Assembly (NCBI RefSeq): GCF_037138995.1
Contig: NZ_JBAXHI010000008.1
Coordinates: forward strand, 67,742 to 131,741
Source of the DNA: Chlorohelix sp037138995
GTDB lineage: Bacteria > Chloroflexota > Chloroflexia > Chloroheliales > Chloroheliaceae
Reading direction: 5' to 3'
DNA: 64,000 bases
Positions 17,775-24,737 of the stretch are shown here, one piece after another; position 1 is the first letter of the stretch; every line of letters begins with the position of its first letter. The notes beneath the pieces were generated by a model that searched no databases, had not been told where the DNA came from, and saw only the letters and a list, made by a program, of their open reading frames with translations. A program made the position numbers and the translations under genes.

Positions 17775-18344
17775 TTACTCTGCCAAAGCCCATTCCTTAA
17801 CGGCGCTGCTGTATAAATCCCCGCCATGTGCGTCGCAAAGCACTACCGCAGGGAAGTCTTCGACTTCGAGGCGATGGACCGCCTCTGCGCCAAGGTCGGC
17901 ATAGGCTACTACTTCGGATTTTTTGATGCACTTTGCCAGTAATGCGCCCAACCCGCCGATAGAGCCGAAATATACCGCTCCGTGTTTTTTGAGGGCTTCG
18001 CGGACGGCATCACTGCGTTTGCCCTTGCCTATCATGCCACGCAAACCCAACTCTAGCAATTGGGGAGTGTAGCTGTCCATGCGGGTGGCGGTGGTGGGAC
18101 CCGCCGAACCGATGACCTGCCCGGGTTTTGCGGGACTTGGTCCGACATAGTAGATGATTTGCCCGTTCAAATCTACCGGCAGAGCTTCACCACGCGCTAA
18201 AGTTTCAGCAAAACGCTTGTGCGCGGCATCTCGCCCTGTGTAAAGGGTGCCAGTGATGAGTACCTGATCTCCCGCTTTTAGCTGGAGCGCTTGTTCTGTG
18301 GTCAAGGGTGTGTGAATTTTTATCGGGTCTTGTACTGCGCTCAT
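17775..18344 (-). CDS. Class I fumarate hydratase, beta subunit (C-terminal domain)
   Basis: This 189-residue subunit is the swivelling C-terminal domain of the iron-sulfur fumarase/tartrate dehydratase family, which hydrates fumarate to malate in the TCA cycle. Diagnostic stretches are AGDQVLITGTLYTGRDAAHKRF, LNGQIIYYVGPSPAKPGQVIGSAGPTT, and GKGKRSDAVREALKKHGAVYF. The C-terminal VEDFPAVVLCDAHGGDLY also fits. It is encoded 54 bases downstream of the alpha subunit, with a single terminator after it, so the two form a heteromeric enzyme. Tartrate dehydratase is the alternative substrate class; fumarase is far more common in this two-subunit form. Confidence 0.88.
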   Translation of the reverse strand: MSAVQDPIKIHTPLTTEQALQLKAGDQVLITGTLYTGRDAAHKRFAETLARGEALPVDLNGQIIYYVGPSPAKPGQVIGSAGPTTATRMDSYTPQLLELGLRGMIGKGKRSDAVREALKKHGAVYFGSIGGLGALLAKCIKKSEVVAYADLGAEAVHRLEVEDFPAVVLCDAHGGDLYSSAVKEWALAE

Positions 18345-18399
18345 ATTTATCTCCCTGAAGGTATCGCGCTACGTAACGAGTGGCGCATTGTTTATTCCT

Positions 18400-19245
18400 T
18401 TAGATTGTTACGCTGGCGCGTCTGACTGCATGGCATTGCAGATTGACGGCAACAGGTAGCGAGGCGATGTGGGTTGGGAAGGTTTCAACGTGAACCGCTA
18501 GAGCGGTAACGCGCCCACCATAACCTTGCGGACCTACTCCGGTAGCATTGACCTCTTCCAGCAATTCGCGCTCGAACTGGGCGATGCGCTCATCAGGATG
18601 CGCCGCGCCGACTTCGCGGAGGCTGGCTTTCTTGGCAATCAACATAGCTTTATCGGCTGTGCCGCCCACACCCACGCATACAACTACCGGAGGGCAAGCG
18701 TTTGGTCCCGCCATTCGTACCGCTTCTACTACCGCTTTTTTAACGCCTTCTGCGCCCTGTGCTGGGGTAAGCATGTAGAGTTTGGTGGAGTTTTCCGAGC
18801 CGCCTCCCTTGACTACCAATGTTAGATGAAGGTGGTCGCCCGGCTCAAACTCGTAATGGGTCATAGCGGGTGTATTATTGCCGGTATTGGTGCGATTAAA
18901 AAGCGGGTCTTCTACCATTGAGGCACGCAGATAGTTTTGTTTATAGCCTTTGCCTACCCCTGCTTGAATTGCTTCTTCTAGTTCGCCGCCGATTACTTTT
19001 ACTTCGGCTCCGACATCGGCAAATACAATTACAAAGCCTGTATCTTGGCAACTTGGTACTTGTTCGGTGCGGGCTAATTCCTGATTCTGGTCTAGTAGTT
19101 GCAGGGTTCGCAATCCGCGTGGGGAGGTTTCTTTGGTTTGGGCAACTCGCAACGCGGTTACGAAATCCTGTGGAAGTTCAAAGTTTGCGATACGACAGAG
19201 TTCTGCGACAGCATCTCTGATGGTGGCTACTGGTATTTCTCTCAT
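18400..19245 (-). CDS. Class I fumarate hydratase, alpha subunit (iron-sulfur domain)
   Basis: The 281-residue subunit holds the oxygen-sensitive [4Fe-4S] cluster and active site. The three expected cysteines are in VPSCQDTGFVIVFADVG, NACPPVVVCVGVGG and the C-terminal LQCHAVRRASVTI. ASMVEDPLFNRTNTGNNTPA and VKGGGSENSTKLYML are further family motifs. The ATG at 19245 is chosen because homology begins there and AGGAGCC precedes it by about eight bases; the longer frame runs back over the promoter and operator. Malic enzyme elsewhere in the window would use the malate product. Confidence 0.9.
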   Translation of the reverse strand: MREIPVATIRDAVAELCRIANFELPQDFVTALRVAQTKETSPRGLRTLQLLDQNQELARTEQVPSCQDTGFVIVFADVGAEVKVIGGELEEAIQAGVGKGYKQNYLRASMVEDPLFNRTNTGNNTPAMTHYEFEPGDHLHLTLVVKGGGSENSTKLYMLTPAQGAEGVKKAVVEAVRMAGPNACPPVVVCVGVGGTADKAMLIAKKASLREVGAAHPDERIAQFERELLEEVNATGVGPQGYGGRVTALAVHVETFPTHIASLPVAVNLQCHAVRRASVTI

Positions 19246-19274
19246 ACCAAGGCTCCTGTCTATATGTGAAATTT

Positions 19275-19320
19275 GTCTCAAGTTGAGACTCAGTATAACC
19301 CTTATGAGGGTTGGAAGCAA
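19275..19320 (-). promoter_or_regulatory. Promoter and palindromic operator of the fumarase operon
   Basis: On the minus strand, TTGCTT (19320-19315) and TATACT (19297-19292) are spaced by 17 bases. Immediately after the -10 box, at the expected start site, lies the 15-base palindrome GTCTCAACTTGAGAC (19289-19275) with perfect 7-bp arms. A repressor bound there would block initiation. The transcript leader is about 40 bases. Confidence 0.7.
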
Positions 19321-19426
19321 CGTTTAGGCAGGACAGGCAGTATAGGTAGGTAGGCGGATGTACTTTTTGGGAGCGTTAATAGATTCTATATCTACAATAA
19401 AAGCAGATAAGTCTCAGAATTAGGGG

Positions 19427-19448
19427 CTTTTTACTTCATCGTAAAAAG
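19427..19448 (-). terminator. Hairpin downstream of the 48-residue gene
   Basis: CTTTTTAC and GTAAAAAG are complementary 8-bp arms with a six-base loop, about 50 bases past the small gene's stop on the minus strand. The stem is AT-rich and no T run longer than the stem itself follows, so termination would be modest. Confidence 0.4.
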
Positions 19449-19496
19449 GGCTTTATCAGGTGGCTGGGTTGCCGTTCAGGTGATTTGAAGAGTAGG

Positions 19497-19643
19497 CTAA
19501 TTCTTAATGCTTTTAAGGACAGCGTCTGCCATACGCAATTCCTCGCTCAGGCGAAAATACTCAATGGTATCGCCTGTTTGTTGTGCTTTGTTCACCAAGC
19601 GGCGCAATGTAGAAACTAGTCCTTCCAATTCGTTGGTACTCAT
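19497..19643 (-). CDS. 48-residue helical protein of unknown function
   Basis: This small protein (MSTNELEGLVSTLRRLVNKA...) is predicted by pattern to be two amphipathic helices, with a charged middle GDTIEYFRLSEELRMAD. It has no cysteine and no membrane segment. The ATG at 19643 is preferred over the longer frame because GGGGAGC stands five bases upstream. A perfect extended -10 box TGcTATAAT (19802-19794, minus strand) lies about 150 bases upstream and would give a long leader. It is divergent from the sigma-factor operon at 20010 and might be linked to it, but I have no functional evidence. Confidence 0.6.
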   Translation of the reverse strand: MSTNELEGLVSTLRRLVNKAQQTGDTIEYFRLSEELRMADAVLKSIKN

Positions 19644-19793
19644 GTTAAGCTCCCCGAAAAAAGTTAAGTTAATAAAAAGGGATGCGGCTTGTGCTGCCAC
19701 CCCGCGACTAAAATGTATAATTAGGTACAGGCAGACTAGAGTTTCACTCTCACAATGTCTGTTGGATTTTCTCTCCTGTTTAGGTATATTTGG

Positions 19794-19802
19794 ATTATAG
19801 CA
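19794..19802 (-). promoter_or_regulatory. Extended -10 promoter element upstream of the 48-residue gene
   Basis: Read on the minus strand the sequence is TGcTATAAT, identical to the element in front of recF. No convincing -35 box is found at 17 bases, which is normal for extended -10 promoters. The leader to the ATG at 19643 would be about 145 bases. Confidence 0.5.
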
Positions 19803-19958
19803 CGCAGAATAAAACGGTAAAGGGGTTAACTGACTAATTTTATTGTGTGAAATAATTTGCTATGATTAATCGGATTTTAATAGAGGTAAATGATAGGAGA
19901 ATAGTGGCACTTTTTATTAGATCTCTCGATTAATATTTGAGAACCTTACACGTTCATC

Positions 19959-19989
19959 TGAGCCGAAACAATTATTGTTGAGCCGAAAC
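19959..19989 (+). repeat. Two direct repeats 20 bp apart upstream of the sigma-factor operon
   Basis: TGAGCCGAAAC occurs at 19959-19969 and 19979-19989, exactly 20 bases (about two helical turns) apart. AACAATTATTGTT, a palindrome with 6-bp arms, spans the gap. The ribosome-binding site GGAGGAAAA and GTG start of the sigma gene follow within 20 bases. The layout looks like a regulator-binding site; one copy could also serve as a sigma-specific -35 element. Confidence 0.5.
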
Positions 19990-20009
19990 GAAAAACTGGA
20001 GGAAAAAAC

Positions 20010-20816
20010 GTGTACAAGCTGAATTCTGATATTGAAGCTGCGGGGGAATATATTGAAGAGGTTAGAGGACGCATGAGCGAAAACGCACCCCGCGGGCGCG
20101 GCAGACCACGCGGTTCTGTCCAGAATTTGCAATCATCCAGCGATGGTGAATTGGTGGCTATCTACAAGGCAAGAGCGGAACAGTTCGGCGCACTTAGTGA
20201 GGAAGCGGCAGAAGCATTTAGACCTATCTATGAGCGGTACTGGCACCAAGCTTATTTTTGGGCGTTGCGTAAAATCGGTGCGGTTTATGCCGAAGATTTG
20301 GCTCAGGATACCCTTCAGACTGTTTGGGAGCGGCTGAACGGGCGAGAGGTGGTTACTAACCTAAAAGGGTTGGTGCGTCACTCTTTTGAGCGTGAGTACG
20401 CTACCATGCTGGAAAAGCTTTTGCAAGGGCGCAAGTTGCAACGCGCCAACCGCAACGAGGTAGGACAGGAAGAATCTTCAAAGCTTAAAGGGGCGGTGGT
20501 ACTTTCTCTCAATGTTTCTGCGCCGGGGGTGGAAGGCGATAGTGCCGAACTCATTAATCTGGTGGAAGATGCTTCCGCAAATGTGCCAGACTCGGCTATT
20601 CGGTTGGAGCAAGTCAGGGTTCTGCATGATTTGCTTGAACAAATGCCATCCAATTATCGCACTCCGCTGGTTTACCAGTGGCTACTTGGAAAGAAAATCA
20701 AGGAAGTGGCGGATGAATTGGGCTTGACGATGGATCAGGTTAAACATAATACATCTCGCGGCATTGTATGGCTCCGCAAGCGTATGCCCGGTCATGCGCA
20801 AGACTGGCTAATTTAG
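20010..20816 (+). CDS. Divergent sigma-70-family sigma factor
   Basis: The 268-residue protein has a basic N-terminal tail (PRGRGRPRGSV, residues 28-38, an AT-hook-like GRGRPRG). Sigma region 2 follows at about 65-130 (FRPIYERYWHQAYFWALRKI, EDLAQDTLQTVWERL). Region 4 lies at about 210-260 (LLEQMPSNYRTPLVYQWLLG, then KIKEVADELGLTMDQVKHNTSRG). It is ECF-like in domain make-up but diverged, with a 60-residue linker. The GTG start has GGAGGA seven bases upstream. It is first in a four-gene run with an unknown partner, an ImmA/IrrE-type peptidase and a membrane protein, so proteolysis may control its activity. Confidence 0.82.
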   Translation: MYKLNSDIEAAGEYIEEVRGRMSENAPRGRGRPRGSVQNLQSSSDGELVAIYKARAEQFGALSEEAAEAFRPIYERYWHQAYFWALRKIGAVYAEDLAQDTLQTVWERLNGREVVTNLKGLVRHSFEREYATMLEKLLQGRKLQRANRNEVGQEESSKLKGAVVLSLNVSAPGVEGDSAELINLVEDASANVPDSAIRLEQVRVLHDLLEQMPSNYRTPLVYQWLLGKKIKEVADELGLTMDQVKHNTSRGIVWLRKRMPGHAQDWLI

Positions 20817-20832
20817 CGGCAGTGGAAAGGTT

Positions 20833-21471
20833 GTGAAAGTCATGGGGAAAAGCGAATTACCGGGTGATGAGCTGACAATCAGCGCACGGGAAGAGTCATT
20901 GGCATTAGCGGTAGCGGAATTTCTGGCAAGGCGCAACGAAGGGCAATCCATTGAGATTGATGCCTTTGCGAGCGAGTATCCTGAGCTTGAAGTTGAACTA
21001 CACGAATGGTTAGGACTGTTTGAAATACCGGCACTTGCCGGACGTGCAATACCGGATAGGGGTAAGGCATGGGAAAAGTTTAAAACCAAAGTTTTTATTG
21101 GAGAAATTGTAGCCAACCCCAGCTTAGGCGAATATGTGCAGCAATCTGCCGCGTTAAACGCAGGTGAATTAGCGGGTAGCGGGTTAAGTCCGGAAGTGGT
21201 GGAGGCGTTGAAAAAGGACGCAACACCCTTGAATGATTTGAAGAATTACGGACTGGCGGATTATGCGGCTTTGGCAAAACGTTATGGGGTAAAGGATATA
21301 GCTTTCCCGCGTTTGCTGAAATGGCTGAAAAACGCGGTGAAGAGCCTGAGTACGCCGGCAACGCCAGCCATGCGTGGAATGGCGTTTGCCCGCGATAGTG
21401 AAACCCGAACGCAGAATTTGAGCGAGGCGGAAATCTTTGATGCGCTCAAAGGGGAAGAAGAACAGGAGTAA
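20833..21471 (+). CDS. Unknown acidic protein between sigma factor and metallopeptidase, candidate anti-sigma factor
   Basis: The 212-residue protein has no membrane segment. Residues 27-60 (FLARRNEGQSIEIDAFASEYPELEVELHEWL in outline) resemble the short N-terminal helical module, with the F-x-x-x-Y/H-PEL-x-x-EL pattern, that precedes regulators linked to ECF sigma factors. The middle (EYVQQSAALNAGELAGSGLS) and a helical part around 130-170 (LADYAALAKRYGVKDIAFPRL) are unassigned. It starts 16 bases after the sigma gene and ends five bases before the peptidase gene. By analogy with ImmA/ImmR and IrrE/DdrO, it is the obvious candidate substrate of the peptidase. The start is uncertain between GTG 20833 and ATG 20842. 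Confidence 0.6.
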   Translation: MKVMGKSELPGDELTISAREESLALAVAEFLARRNEGQSIEIDAFASEYPELEVELHEWLGLFEIPALAGRAIPDRGKAWEKFKTKVFIGEIVANPSLGEYVQQSAALNAGELAGSGLSPEVVEALKKDATPLNDLKNYGLADYAALAKRYGVKDIAFPRLLKWLKNAVKSLSTPATPAMRGMAFARDSETRTQNLSEAEIFDALKGEEEQE

Positions 21472-21476
21472 AAGCT

Positions 21477-22247
21477 ATGGCAGGGTATAGGGGCGGCAGA
21501 TGGTCTAGCAGACCGAACCTTTACCAAATAGAAGAACGTGCAGTCAAGCTCATCGGTGAGTTTAAAAGTAGGCTGGAAGAAGTCGGGCTTGAAATGCCTG
21601 CTATTCCACCTGTTCCGGTGGAGTATGTGGTGTTGACGCTGACCGATTTTACCGTGCGGGGCGTAAAGTTTTTGGAATGTGACGGGCGTTCGCTCTCCGG
21701 TTTGCTTGACCCCGAAGCGGGCGAGATTCTTTATGAAGAAAACGAGTCGCAACCACGCCAGAATTTCTCAATCGCGCATGAGCTTGGGCATTACTATTTA
21801 CACTATATTCCGGCGCTTGAGCTTGCACAGCAACCCACCTTGTTTGAGTTGGAAGAAGAGGGCGAAGCGGAAGCCGTGTGTTTCTTTCGCTGCGATTCAA
21901 CCGAAATGGAAGAACAGCAGGATAGCACTCTGAAAACAATATTGAACGACACGGAGGCGCAAGCGCGGTTGGCAAAGATTATCAAATTCAAACAACGTGC
22001 CGCTCGCTTTGAATGGGAGGCAAACGTTTTTGCTTCCGGTTTGCTAATGCCTCGTGAACTGGTGCAATGGCTTAACAAAAAACATGCCGGAGATGTAAAG
22101 GGCATGGCGCAGGAATTAGGTGTTTCGGTTTCGGCGATAAGCTATCGGCTAAACGGGATGGGCTTACGCCAAGATGAATTCAAGGGGGTTCGTTCGCGCA
22201 AGGCAGAGAGTCGCAATAGTACATCCGGACAAGGCACATTTTTCTAA
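21477..22247 (+). CDS. ImmA/IrrE-family zinc metallopeptidase
   Basis: The 256-residue protein carries the COG2856 motif HELGHYYLH at about residues 101-109, preceded by NFSIA. The downstream stretch FEWEANVFASGLLMPRELV (around 180) supplies the third zinc ligand, Glu, and the family-specific LMP motif. The tail, GDVKGMAQELGVSVSAISYRL, is a helix-turn-helix-like element usual in this family. ImmA and IrrE cleave a DNA-bound repressor to switch on mobile-element or stress genes. Here the neighbours are a sigma factor and an unknown acidic protein rather than an XRE repressor. An insertion around 120-170 is Glu-rich. AGGAG precedes the ATG by seven bases. Confidence 0.9.
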   Translation: MAGYRGGRWSSRPNLYQIEERAVKLIGEFKSRLEEVGLEMPAIPPVPVEYVVLTLTDFTVRGVKFLECDGRSLSGLLDPEAGEILYEENESQPRQNFSIAHELGHYYLHYIPALELAQQPTLFELEEEGEAEAVCFFRCDSTEMEEQQDSTLKTILNDTEAQARLAKIIKFKQRAARFEWEANVFASGLLMPRELVQWLNKKHAGDVKGMAQELGVSVSAISYRLNGMGLRQDEFKGVRSRKAESRNSTSGQGTFF

Positions 22248-22310
22248 ACCGAAAGATACTCAGATACTAGCAGCTTTGTGACTAAATCTTGTTCTGGAGA
22301 GGAGAAACAT

Positions 22311-22748
22311 ATGCCCCCTTTACTGGCTGTATTTCTGGTTTTGTTTCTGGTTATCCTACTCACTTTACTTTCGCTATATGTTTGCCGTATTTCACGGAGG
22401 GCGTATTTTTTTAGTTGTACGCTTTTCGGGTTACTAGTGTGGTTTGCCGGATTGCCTAGACCTTACCCCTCACAGGACACAACTTTTGCCAGTCTGGGAG
22501 TATTGGGATTGGTGGGGGTGGTAGCGGGTCTGGTGGGATTGACGTTGCGCGGGTCAATTCTCAAATTTAGAAAACAGCCTCAACCTGTAAATGGAATAAT
22601 CCGAATAACGCGCTTTTCTCCTCGCAAAAGAGGGCAACGGGCGTACAAGCTCCCGTCTCCTGCCGCTACTCGCCAACTGGTTTTTTGCGCTGAATGTCAC
22701 TGCTGGACTATGGCGAACTTTGCTCACAACCATTCACGGCTTATGTAG
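22311..22748 (+). CDS. Small membrane protein with Cys/His-rich tail
   Basis: The 145-residue protein has helices at about 3-25 (LLAVFLVLFLVILLTLLSLYVC), 32-47, and 63-83 (LGVLGLVGVVAGLVGLTL). A basic stretch and a C-terminal CAECHCW...HNH cluster follow, which could bind a metal. GGAGAGGAG stands just upstream of ATG 22311, which is preferred to the in-frame start 33 bases earlier. It follows the metallopeptidase by 63 bases and an intrinsic terminator lies 33 bases after its stop, so it is the last gene of that operon. A sensor role at the membrane is possible but not shown. Confidence 0.6.
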   Translation: MPPLLAVFLVLFLVILLTLLSLYVCRISRRAYFFSCTLFGLLVWFAGLPRPYPSQDTTFASLGVLGLVGVVAGLVGLTLRGSILKFRKQPQPVNGIIRITRFSPRKRGQRAYKLPSPAATRQLVFCAECHCWTMANFAHNHSRLM

Positions 22749-22780
22749 GGCAATATCGAATAAAATTTCAAGAGATGAGA

Positions 22781-22802
22781 AACGAGGTACGCCTCGTTTT
22801 TT
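22781..22802 (+). terminator. Intrinsic terminator of the sigma/metallopeptidase operon
   Basis: AACGAGG and CCTCGTT form a 7-bp stem with a four-base loop. The stem runs into six T residues. Confidence 0.8.
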
Positions 22803-22877
22803 GCTTTATGCTAAAATGAACCGATTATTAGCCTGTCCGAAATAAGAAAGAATCGGTTTACTACAGGAGCGGGTATA

Positions 22878-22946
22878 GTGGAGCGGGTCACCGTAATAGG
22901 TTCGGGGCAAATGGGGTCGGGAAGTGGCTTTCATGAATATTTTTAA
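22878..22946 (+). pseudogene. Stranded N-terminus of a 3-hydroxyacyl-CoA dehydrogenase gene
   Basis: A GTG start with AGGAG about eight bases upstream encodes 22 residues, starting VERVTVIGSGQMGSGSG, then a stop. That is the NAD-binding beta-strand and glycine loop that open 3-hydroxybutyryl- or 3-hydroxyacyl-CoA dehydrogenases (xVxVIGxGxMGxGIA). Nothing of the remaining ~260 residues is left: the next gene begins six bases on. A recombination or deletion joined the 5' end of one gene to an unrelated membrane-protein gene, whose expression may now depend on this leader. Confidence 0.65.
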
Positions 22947-22952
22947 GAAAAG

Positions 22953-24656
22953 ATGAGTAGTATTGAGGAAAGCGTACCGCTGGAAACCGAGTCGGAGTTA
23001 GCGGTGGTAGAGAAAACTTCGCTTCCCGTTTCTGACAAACCGCGCCGGGCAGAAATGGCGCTGGTATTTTTTGTGGCGTGGTTATTCTTCGTGGCTCTAA
23101 CCCCGCATGTTATCCAGTGGCTAAATCCGGTGACAGGTGATGAGCCATTTTACCTTATGACTGCTCAGAGTTTGCTGGCAGACCACGATATAGACGAAAC
23201 TAATAATTACAATCAGCACAATTACTGGAAATTCTCCCCGTCTTGTGAAGAAATAATGCAACCCGGTTGGGCTACTTCGCTATATGTGCCGGGCATGCCT
23301 GCGCCGGGTTTGCGGCTATGTCCTTCGCCCTATGACCAAATCTCGATTGATATAACGCCTCATTTTTCTGGTCAGACGATTCGTAATGGCAACTATACAA
23401 AACATGGTTTGGGACTCCCGTTTTTAATCTTGCCCGCTTACGCGCTGGGAAATGTTGTCGGCATCCATTTAGCGGTGGCTCTATTCATGACCGCGTTGTC
23501 GGCTTTGCTTGGGCTGAATATCTGGTTGCTGGCGTGGGAAACCACCCGAAAACGCTCAATTGCATGGTCGGTGTGGGCATTACTGACCTTTAGCTTACCG
23601 CTATTTAGTTACGCCTTTCTGATATTTCCGGCTATTCCCGCTTCTTTGTGTGTAACCTATGCCTTCCGGCGTATCCGTTTAGCGGTGCAATCGGAAGAAA
23701 TACGCGCAAATAATCTGGCGCAAGCTTTTGCGGTGGGGTTGTGTCTGGGCTTTTTGCCTTGGCTGCACTCCCTTTACATAACGTTTACTCTTTCGCTGGC
23801 GGTTTACTGGTTGCTGGGGGGCGTTTGGCGTTTTCGGTCTGAGAAAAAGCGATTGGTTGCCTACTTGTGCCATCGCGATAAAGTGTGGGGCTTGGCGGAA
23901 TCGGCGTTGCTGGTTCTGCCGGTGTTAGCGTTTGGAGGGTTGCTGGCATCCTACTATCTATATTACTTTGGAAAGTTGTTGCCGAACGAGCAGGATCATG
24001 CTGGGTTTGTAGAGTGGAATAAAGTGGGAACGGGCGTGTTGGGTCTCTTTCTGGACCAAAAGTGGGGGTTACTGCTGTATGCTCCAATTTATTTGTTGGC
24101 GTTGTCAGGTCTCGCGCTGCTGGTGTTGCCAACTACCGTACAGCTAATTTCGCAGCACCACCGTCAAGATTTTATCTGGCTGGCGATAGTAATATTACCC
24201 TATTTTAGTTATATAGCGCGGTACAGGCAGTGGTGGGGCGAGTGGTGTCCGCCTGCCCGTTATCTGACACCATTCCTGCCTTTGCTGGCGTTACCGCTCG
24301 GCTTGGCGTTGGAAAGGTTGTGGAGAAAATGGAGTGGGCGTGTGCTGGTGAGCTTTCTGGCAAGCTGGGGTTTTTTTGTTAGCTTTGCCTTTGCAATTAA
24401 TCCAAAGCTCTTTTACCATTGGCAAGATACTCAACCTGCTAAGTTGCTGCTTTTTTTGCAGGATAATATCGCTTTCTTGCGCTCTGCCAATCTAGCGAGT
24501 TGGTTTCCCTCCTATGTGACGGTTCTTGAACCTGCTCAAGGGTTGGATAATACGCCTGTTCAGCTAATCTGGCTGCTGGTTTTTACGTTAGGGGGGATAG
24601 GGGCAATAGCCTTGAGCGAACATATCCCCAAGAAGAAAAAACACTCTCAGCCTTGA
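22953..24656 (+). CDS. GT-C-like polytopic membrane glycosyltransferase-type protein
   Basis: The 567-residue protein begins with a 35-residue acidic cytosolic tail, then about ten membrane helices. The first large loop has TGDEPFYLMTAQSLLADHD, the acidic-residue motif typical of GT-C enzymes that use polyprenyl-linked sugars. YTKHGLGLPFLILPAYAL and, later, WGEWCPPARYLTPFLPLL follow the pattern also seen in the gene at 11001. No family name can be given with certainty. The ATG has only a weak ribosome-binding site (AAGAAAAG) and lies six bases after the stop of the dehydrogenase fragment. The next gene, 81 bases on, is another membrane protein of the same general class. Confidence 0.7.
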   Translation: MSSIEESVPLETESELAVVEKTSLPVSDKPRRAEMALVFFVAWLFFVALTPHVIQWLNPVTGDEPFYLMTAQSLLADHDIDETNNYNQHNYWKFSPSCEEIMQPGWATSLYVPGMPAPGLRLCPSPYDQISIDITPHFSGQTIRNGNYTKHGLGLPFLILPAYALGNVVGIHLAVALFMTALSALLGLNIWLLAWETTRKRSIAWSVWALLTFSLPLFSYAFLIFPAIPASLCVTYAFRRIRLAVQSEEIRANNLAQAFAVGLCLGFLPWLHSLYITFTLSLAVYWLLGGVWRFRSEKKRLVAYLCHRDKVWGLAESALLVLPVLAFGGLLASYYLYYFGKLLPNEQDHAGFVEWNKVGTGVLGLFLDQKWGLLLYAPIYLLALSGLALLVLPTTVQLISQHHRQDFIWLAIVILPYFSYIARYRQWWGEWCPPARYLTPFLPLLALPLGLALERLWRKWSGRVLVSFLASWGFFVSFAFAINPKLFYHWQDTQPAKLLLFLQDNIAFLRSANLASWFPSYVTVLEPAQGLDNTPVQLIWLLVFTLGGIGAIALSEHIPKKKKHSQP

Positions 24657-24737
24657 ATTATGGTATCATTACAGCTTGCAGTCGGGTGCAGACGTTATAA
24701 AAAGGTGAAAAATTCTGTCGGGCGGGTTTGAGAAAGT

